DNA of 20,698 nt from Verrucomicrobiota bacterium. GTDB taxonomy: Bacteria; Verrucomicrobiota; Verrucomicrobiia; Limisphaerales; JADLHS01. A model generated the notes under the pieces. It was not told the DNA's origin, searched no databases, and was given only the letters and a program-made list of their open reading frames with translations. Shown one piece after another: positions 16,357 through 20,698 of this stretch. The stretch covers positions 1 to 20,698 of the forward strand of contig JANYBF010000630.1 in assembly GCA_025360895.1 (NCBI GenBank). Reading direction: 5' to 3'. Both the position numbers and the translations under genes were made by a program. The stretch's first letter is position 1; each line of letters opens with the position of its first letter.

Positions 16357-17529
16357 CTATTTCCCAGAAGCTTTTTCCACCGCATCACGGACCAGTTTTT
16401 TGAACTCCTCGATGCCTTGGTCGAATCCGGCGGCGATAGGCAAGACGGGGACTTTCTTAATCTTGCGTTTGAATTTCTTCAAGTTCTCTTCGGCCGCCGG
16501 TTCGTCCATTTTATTCGCGACGACATAGCGGGGTTTTTTCAGCATCGCTGGATCGTAAAGCTCCAGTTCTTTGAGCAACTGCGCGTAATCGTCCCAAGGC
16601 GCGCGATTGTCCGTGCCCGCCATGTCGAGCAACAGCACGAGGATGGTGCAGCGCCGGATGTGGCGCAGGAATTTATGGCCGAGACCGACGTTTTGATGCG
16701 CCCCTTCAATCAGGCCCGGCACGTCGCAGACCGTGAGCCGCTTCCAATCGGCATACTCCAGGATGCCAATCTGCGGGTGCAACGTGGTAAAAGGATACGG
16801 CGCCACCTTGGGCCGCGCCCGGGATATCGCCGTGAGTAACGTGGACTTGCCGGCGTTCGGATAACCGACAATGCCCACTTCGGCCACGATCCGCAGTTCC
16901 AACTGAAATTCACCTTCGTCGCCCGGCTCGCCCGGTTGCGCGAAGCGCGGCGTTTGATGCCGGGCGGTGGCAAAGTTGCGATTGCCCAAGCCGCCGCGTC
17001 CGCCTTTGCACAAAAGAAACTGCTGTCCGTGTTGGGTCAGGTCAGCGACCAGTTCACCCTTGGTTGAATGCAGGGTGGCTGTTTCGTCCGCATCCTCTTT
17101 GCTTAAATCAATTTCCTGCGCCATTTCCCCTCCGGCATGGCGGATCAAGGGGCGTTTGCCGGTGCTGGTTTTGAGCACGGGCTGGTCTTCGTCCACTTCG
17201 GCGGATTCATCTTCGGCGGGTTTGGCGGCTGAAGGCAACCGCCAGACGAGCGTGCCACAGGGAACTTTGATGACGAGGTCTTTGCCGGCGTGGCCGTCCA
17301 TGCCCTTGCCCATCCCGGCTTCGCCTACTTGGGCAATCAGGCGCGGTACATAATACTGCGCGATGAGATTATTCAGGTCGTGATCCGCCTGTAAAATAAC
17401 ACTGCCGCCCCGCCCGCCGTTGCCGCCGCTGGGGCCGCCCTTGGGGATATAGGCCTCGCGATGGAAGGCGACCGCGCCTTTGCCGCCGTGCCCCGCTTGG
17501 GCGTAAATTTTAATTTCGTCAATGAACAT
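16357..17529 (-). CDS. obgE: GTPase Obg/CgtA
   Basis: This 390-residue protein is the essential ribosome-assembly and stress GTPase Obg, which binds the 50S subunit. It has the glycine-rich Obg fold (GGKGAVAFHREAYIPKGGPS, GGNGGRGG, KGGRGGLGN), then a GTPase domain with G1 GYPNAGKS (222-229), the switch region PFTTLHPQ, G3 DVPG (269-272) and G4 NKMD (339-342). It ends soon after the G domain, without a long C-terminal extension. Residues of about 99-157 are an acidic, low-complexity insertion in the Obg fold (AAKPAEDESAEVDEDQPVLK and following); most relatives have only a short turn between CGTLV and GELVADL. It lies downstream of rplU-rpmA as in many bacteria, but an intrinsic terminator separates it from rpmA, so it may also have its own promoter. 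Confidence 0.97.
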   Translation of the reverse strand: MFIDEIKIYAQAGHGGKGAVAFHREAYIPKGGPSGGNGGRGGSVILQADHDLNNLIAQYYVPRLIAQVGEAGMGKGMDGHAGKDLVIKVPCGTLVWRLPSAAKPAEDESAEVDEDQPVLKTSTGKRPLIRHAGGEMAQEIDLSKEDADETATLHSTKGELVADLTQHGQQFLLCKGGRGGLGNRNFATARHQTPRFAQPGEPGDEGEFQLELRIVAEVGIVGYPNAGKSTLLTAISRARPKVAPYPFTTLHPQIGILEYADWKRLTVCDVPGLIEGAHQNVGLGHKFLRHIRRCTILVLLLDMAGTDNRAPWDDYAQLLKELELYDPAMLKKPRYVVANKMDEPAAEENLKKFKRKIKKVPVLPIAAGFDQGIEEFKKLVRDAVEKASGK

Positions 17530-17596
17530 GCTAATCTTGATCTGGGAGTCGGGAGATCACGCTGAATGTTAAGCGCATGAGAACGACTCGGGAAAT

Positions 17597-17623
17597 AAAA
17601 AAGGCGAGGCGTGTGGCCTCGCC
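17597..17623 (-). terminator. Intrinsic terminator of the rplU-rpmA operon
   Basis: Read on the minus strand, ggcgaggc at 17616-17623 pairs perfectly with gcctcgcc at 17603-17610 around a 5-nt loop. The stem is followed by six U residues, the complement of the A-tract at 17597-17602. It lies about 20 nt beyond the rpmA stop codon. Confidence 0.92.
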
Positions 17624-17643
17624 CTGAAATGGTTTTCGGAAGG

Positions 17644-17907
17644 CTAATTCTTCGCGGTTGCCGCTTCGGCTACGATGTTCACGCGGCGGCCGTTCTTGTC
17701 GAACTTCACGCGGCCAGCGGTCAATGCAAACAGGGTCCAATCGCGACCCGTGCCGACGTTTTCGCCCGCAAGGAACTTCGACCCCCGTTGCCGGATGATA
17801 ATGCTCCCGGCGGTGACGGTTTCGCTACCATACGCTTTTACCCCTAATCGTTTGCTGATGCTGTCGCGCCCGTTCCGAACGCTGCCTTGACCTTTTTTAT
17901 GTGCCAT
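17644..17907 (-). CDS. rpmA: 50S ribosomal protein L27
   Basis: This 87-residue protein has the characteristic L27 N-terminus MAHKKGQGSVRNGRDS, followed by KRLGVKAYGSETVTAGSIII and RQRGSKFLAGENVGTGRDWT. L27 reaches the peptidyl-transferase centre and helps place tRNA. There is no N-terminal extension of the sort cleaved by the Prp protease in Firmicutes. A GAGGAG sequence stands about 6 nt before the ATG. The gene starts 9 nt after the rplU stop codon, and the operon ends at the terminator just downstream. Confidence 0.98.
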   Translation of the reverse strand: MAHKKGQGSVRNGRDSISKRLGVKAYGSETVTAGSIIIRQRGSKFLAGENVGTGRDWTLFALTAGRVKFDKNGRRVNIVAEAATAKN

Positions 17908-17916
17908 AAATTCTCC

Positions 17917-18228
17917 TCAGGCTTTGATTTCCGTCACCTTCACCACGGTCAGTTCCTGCCGGTGGCCGATGGTCTTGTGATAGCCTTTGCGGCGTTTCAT
18001 CTTGAAGGTGACCACCTTATCGCCGCGAATGTGTTCGACGACATCCGCCACCACGGTCGCGCCCGTGACGGTGGGTGATCCCACCATAACTTTGCCGTCG
18101 GCGTTGACCAGCAAGACGCGGTCAAATGTGACGGGCTTGCCGGCCTCAATGGGCAGGCGTTCAATTTTCAAGGTATCGCCCGCACTGACGCGATATTGTT
18201 TACTTCCGGTTTCTAAGACAGCGTACAT
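17917..18228 (-). CDS. rplU: 50S ribosomal protein L21
   Basis: The ATG at 18228 gives a 103-residue L21: MYAVLETGSKQYRVSAGDTL at the start, then the conserved MKRRKGYHKTIGHRQELTVV block near the C-terminus. The frame is open further upstream to 18339, but that extension has no L21 character and would cover the promoter. TGGGGAC lies about 6 nt before the chosen ATG. L21 binds 23S rRNA and is the first gene of the rplU-rpmA pair. Confidence 0.97.
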   Translation of the reverse strand: MYAVLETGSKQYRVSAGDTLKIERLPIEAGKPVTFDRVLLVNADGKVMVGSPTVTGATVVADVVEHIRGDKVVTFKMKRRKGYHKTIGHRQELTVVKVTEIKA

Positions 18229-18252
18229 AAGTTTGTCCCCAAAGGGGCGCAG

Positions 18253-18281
18253 ATGAAACCAAAAACGCGGCGAGGTGTCAA
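18253..18281 (-). promoter_or_regulatory. rplU: Promoter of rplU-rpmA
   Basis: On the minus strand a perfect -35 TTGACA (18276-18281) is followed after 17 nt by TTTCAT (18253-18258), a four-of-six match to the -10 consensus. The transcript would start near 18246 and leave a short leader of about 20 nt that contains the Shine-Dalgarno of rplU. The site is in the 135-nt gap shared with the divergent peptidase gene and supports the short rplU start. Confidence 0.55.
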
Positions 18282-18363
18282 CGCCTCTTTTTGCCTCACT
18301 TTTGTTTCTTTTGCCGTTCATTTGCGCCTCGACTCGCAAGGGATGGCTTTCTACCTTCCGGCC

Positions 18364-19434
18364 ATGCGTGAATCATCACTGAACTTTCTCCGTAAACTGG
18401 TCAATACCCCGAGCCCGGTCGGGCATGAAACGCGGGGGCAGCGCGTCTGGCTCGACTACGCCAAGCAGTTTGCCGAAGAAACATTCTCCGACGCCTATGG
18501 CAATTGCGTGGCAGTGCGGAACAAAGGCGGCTCGCCCCGTATCATGCTCGCCGCGCACGCGGACGAAATCGCCATGGTCGTGAACTACATTGATGACAAT
18601 GGCTACCTCTACGTTCGGCGCATGGGCGGTGTGGACGCGGCCATCACCAAGGCGCAACGGATCGTCATTCACACCCGCCAAGGCCCGGTCAAAGGGGTGG
18701 TGGGCAACGTCGCGCCCCATCTCACGAAACTGGAGGGTGAGCCCAAGCCCCCGAAGATCCACGACCTCTTCATAGACATTGGGGTCGGCAAACGCAGCGA
18801 GGCCGAAAAACTGGTGCGCATCGGCGACCCGATCACGCTGGTGGACGAGTTCGATATTTTGCGGGGCGATCTGGCGGTAGCCCGGGCGTTTGACAATCGC
18901 ATCGGGACCTTCGCCGTGGCGGAGGCGCTGCGGCTGCTGGCCGAATCAAAGATCAAGTTTCACGCGGAAGTCTGCGCGGTTTCAAACGTGCAGGAGGAAG
19001 TGGGTTTGCTGGGCGCGCGCCAGATCGCGTATTCCCTCAAGCCCGATATTGCGCTGGTGGTGGATGTCACGCACGCGACGGATTATCCCACGGTGAGCAA
19101 GACGCAACATGGCGACATCAAGATCGGTAGCGGCCCGGCGATCACGCACGGTGGCTGTAATCATCCCGAGGTCGTTGCCCGGCTTGAAACTGTGGCCACG
19201 GCCAAGAAAATCCCATTGCAACACGAGGCCATGTCGGCCAGCAGCGGCACGGACACGGACGTGATTTTCTGGACGCGTGGCGGCATTGCGAGTGCATTGA
19301 TCAGTTTACCCAACCGTTACATGCATTCGCCGGTCGAAGTCGTGAGCCTGAAAGACCTGAAACAAATCCCCCAACTCCTCACCGCCTTTGTGCAATCGGT
19401 GAAAAAGGGGGAGCAGTTCAAGGTGAAAATATAA
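18364..19434 (+). CDS. M42 family metallo-aminopeptidase
   Basis: From the ATG at 18364 this is a 356-residue protein. The frame is open upstream to 18253, but that extension crosses the rplU promoter and has no family character; 18343 is a second alternative. M42 peptidases are large cytoplasmic complexes with two metals that trim peptides from the N-terminus. The ligands and catalytic residues are present: AAHADEIA (H65), ARAFDNRIG (D177), NVQEEVGLLGA (E211, E212), VVDVTHATD (D234) and NRYMHSPVE (H321). Some relatives were once named cellulase M or FrvX. It is divergent from rplU and is followed by a small membrane protein gene after 143 nt. Confidence 0.95.
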   Translation: MRESSLNFLRKLVNTPSPVGHETRGQRVWLDYAKQFAEETFSDAYGNCVAVRNKGGSPRIMLAAHADEIAMVVNYIDDNGYLYVRRMGGVDAAITKAQRIVIHTRQGPVKGVVGNVAPHLTKLEGEPKPPKIHDLFIDIGVGKRSEAEKLVRIGDPITLVDEFDILRGDLAVARAFDNRIGTFAVAEALRLLAESKIKFHAEVCAVSNVQEEVGLLGARQIAYSLKPDIALVVDVTHATDYPTVSKTQHGDIKIGSGPAITHGGCNHPEVVARLETVATAKKIPLQHEAMSASSGTDTDVIFWTRGGIASALISLPNRYMHSPVEVVSLKDLKQIPQLLTAFVQSVKKGEQFKVKI

Positions 19435-19503
19435 AGGGCCGTTGCGACGCCGGTCCGCCTCGCGGAGTTGATCCGGCCGGCACGAGGCCACTGTGCATAT
19501 CGT

Positions 19504-19524
19504 GGGTGCAGGATGGTTGCACCC
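19504..19524. other. Short hairpin downstream of the peptidase gene
   Basis: A perfect 7-bp stem (gggtgca / tgcaccc) encloses a 7-nt loop, 70 nt after the M42 peptidase stop. There is no U-tract after it, so it is at best a weak or factor-dependent terminator. Confidence 0.35.
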
Positions 19525-19577
19525 CCTTCGGACGACGTGACGCGCGGCATCATCAATAGCATGGATAGGGTTTTAAT

Positions 19578-19883
19578 ATGGCCTTCAGGGTAGGAGTCCT
19601 CGGCTTTTTGCTGATCGTAGTGCTCATGCTGCTGCTCGGGGGCATGGAGCAAATACGTGGTCCGAAACAATTGGAACCATTCCTGATTGTATTTCAAGTT
19701 GGCACGGTTCTCGGCGCAATTGCTTGGATTATCAGTACTATCTTTTTGTGGGTAGAGGGGTGGATTTTTTTCTTGGAAGGATGGCGAACGCGGTCTTGGT
19801 TTTTGAGCCTTTCGCTCGCCATGGCGCTACTTTTTTCAGTGTGTTTGCCGCATATTTTTTGCACATTCTCAGAAATCGTGTGA
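19578..19883 (+). CDS. Small hypothetical membrane protein
   Basis: This 101-residue protein consists almost entirely of three hydrophobic segments: GVLGFLLIVVLMLLLGG (about 6-22), FLIVFQVGTVLGAIAWIIST (about 35-54) and FLSLSLAMALLFSVCLPHIF (about 75-94). Short charged loops (EQIRGPKQ, EGWRTRS) lie between them. I do not recognise a family. The base composition is more T-rich than that of its neighbours, which the hydrophobic codons partly explain. It has no Shine-Dalgarno and is flanked by gaps of 143 and 78 nt. It could be a real inner-membrane protein or, less likely, a chance frame; the clean three-helix pattern favours a gene. Confidence 0.6.
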   Translation: MAFRVGVLGFLLIVVLMLLLGGMEQIRGPKQLEPFLIVFQVGTVLGAIAWIISTIFLWVEGWIFFLEGWRTRSWFLSLSLAMALLFSVCLPHIFCTFSEIV

Positions 19884-19961
19884 AAAGCCCGGCCTTGGCG
19901 ATGTAAATCGCAACTTGTTTTGGCAACCTTCGTCCCGTATTTATTTCCGGCCTAGCGCAGC

Positions 19962-20698
19962 ATGCATTCAACGCTCATCGTTATGCCGACGTATAATGAA
20001 CGGGAAAATCTCCCGCGCATGGCGCAGCAGCTTCTGCAACTCCCGGTCAAAGTGGACTTGCTGGTCGTGGACGATAATTCTCCCGATGGCACCGGTATTC
20101 TCGCCGAGGAACTGGCCGCGCAGCATCCGGAAATTCAGGTTCTCCACCGGGCGGAGAAAAACGGTTTGGGCCGCGCCTATCTCGCGGGCTTCAAGTGGGC
20201 GCTCGAACGCAACTACGAGTTCGTGTTTGAGATGGACGGTGATTTCTCGCACAACCCCAACGACGTGCCCGTGCTGCTCGAAGCCGCGCAAGCCGCCGAT
20301 CTGGTGATCGGTTCGCGCTACATCAACGGCATCCGGATCATCAACTGGCCGCTAAGCCGGCTGATGTTGAGCAAGGGCGCGGCGGCTTATGTGAAAATCA
20401 TCACCGGCCTGCCGATCACGGATCCAACCGGCGGCTACAAATGTTTCCGCCGCCGGGCGCTGGCCGCTTTGGATCTCGCGGCGGTGCAATCGAACGGTTA
20501 CAGCTTCCAGATCGAACTCACCCATAAATTGTGGCGGCAAGGTTATCGCATCGCTGAAGTGCCGATTATTTTTACCGAACGCGTCCAAGGGCACTCGAAA
20601 ATGGCCGGGAACATTGTCAGCGAGGCGCTATGGATGGTGTGGCGGCTGTGGTTTCAAAATGGATGCCGGCGGCGTCCGCACGGCGGGCCGGTGTCCGG
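19962..20698 (+). CDS. Family 2 glycosyltransferase, polyprenol-phosphate mannosyltransferase-like (3'-truncated)
   Basis: The ATG at 19962 opens a frame that runs through the right edge without a stop, giving 245 residues. The sequence resembles dolichol/polyprenol monophosphate mannose synthases, GT-A enzymes that move a sugar from a nucleotide donor to a lipid phosphate at the inner face of the membrane. Landmarks are VMPTYNERENLP (8-19), VVDDNSPDGT, the metal-binding EMDGDFSHNP (DxD-like), VIGSRYINGI, DPTGGYKCFRR and the acceptor-loop motif VQGHSKM. Such enzymes supply lipid-linked sugars for protein or envelope glycosylation. Its C-terminus is missing, so a membrane domain cannot be judged. 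Confidence 0.92.
   Translation, partial: MHSTLIVMPTYNERENLPRMAQQLLQLPVKVDLLVVDDNSPDGTGILAEELAAQHPEIQVLHRAEKNGLGRAYLAGFKWALERNYEFVFEMDGDFSHNPNDVPVLLEAAQAADLVIGSRYINGIRIINWPLSRLMLSKGAAAYVKIITGLPITDPTGGYKCFRRRALAALDLAAVQSNGYSFQIELTHKLWRQGYRIAEVPIIFTERVQGHSKMAGNIVSEALWMVWRLWFQNGCRRRPHGGPVS

Overview
The window looks like a chromosomal segment of a moderately GC-rich Verrucomicrobiota bacterium (Pedosphaera/Limisphaerales-like) or a close PVC relative. The main reason is two type IV pseudopilin-like genes with the long hydrophobic N-terminus [20 protein letters not shown] and a C-terminal H-X9-DG motif, a family greatly expanded in Verrucomicrobiota, Lentisphaerota and Planctomycetota. Frequent absence of Shine-Dalgarno sequences, secreted ceramidase-like and YdjC-like proteins and a Tat-exported sugar isomerase/epimerase fit the same group. 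The assignment is inferred from protein style, not from a marker-gene search. No tRNA, rRNA, CRISPR, transposase or phage gene is visible.

Layout. (1) 1-1153, minus strand: the N-terminal 384 codons of a UbiD-family decarboxylase, running off the left edge. It carries an in-frame 68-nt insertion that is a 25-bp perfect inverted repeat. (2) 1154-1531: intergenic, with a good promoter for the next gene. (3) 1532-2384: an intact pseudopilin gene with its own promoter and intrinsic terminator, followed by a small hairpin repeat related to the one in ubiD. (4) 2488-9854, plus strand: six successive genes for exported proteins: ceramidase-like hydrolase, frameshifted pseudopilin, lipoprotein, beta-propeller plus alpha-helical protein, YdjC/ChbG-like deacetylase, and Tat-exported TIM-barrel isomerase/epimerase. 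(5) 9997-12725: a NagD-like HAD phosphatase, a second HAD hydrolase and a class I glutamine amidotransferase. (6) 12848-16243: a tight operon of a PHP histidinol-phosphatase-like protein, an iron-dependent alcohol dehydrogenase and an aldehyde dehydrogenase; the last two overlap by 4 nt. (7) 16357-18228, minus strand: the conserved rplU-rpmA-obgE block, with a strong terminator between rpmA and obgE. (8) 18364-20698, plus strand: an M42 aminopeptidase divergent from rplU, a small membrane protein, and a polyprenol-phosphate-type family 2 glycosyltransferase cut by the right edge.

How the genes work together. Block 4 reads as an envelope or periplasmic set that probably handles extracellular lipids or glycans, since every product carries an export signal. 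Block 6 would pass an alcohol through an aldehyde to an acid, with the PHP phosphatase possibly acting on a phosphorylated precursor. Block 7 is housekeeping for ribosome assembly. The most unusual features are the palindromic element spliced in frame into ubiD, the frameshift that separates the two halves of the second pseudopilin, and an acidic insertion of about 60 residues in the Obg domain of ObgE.
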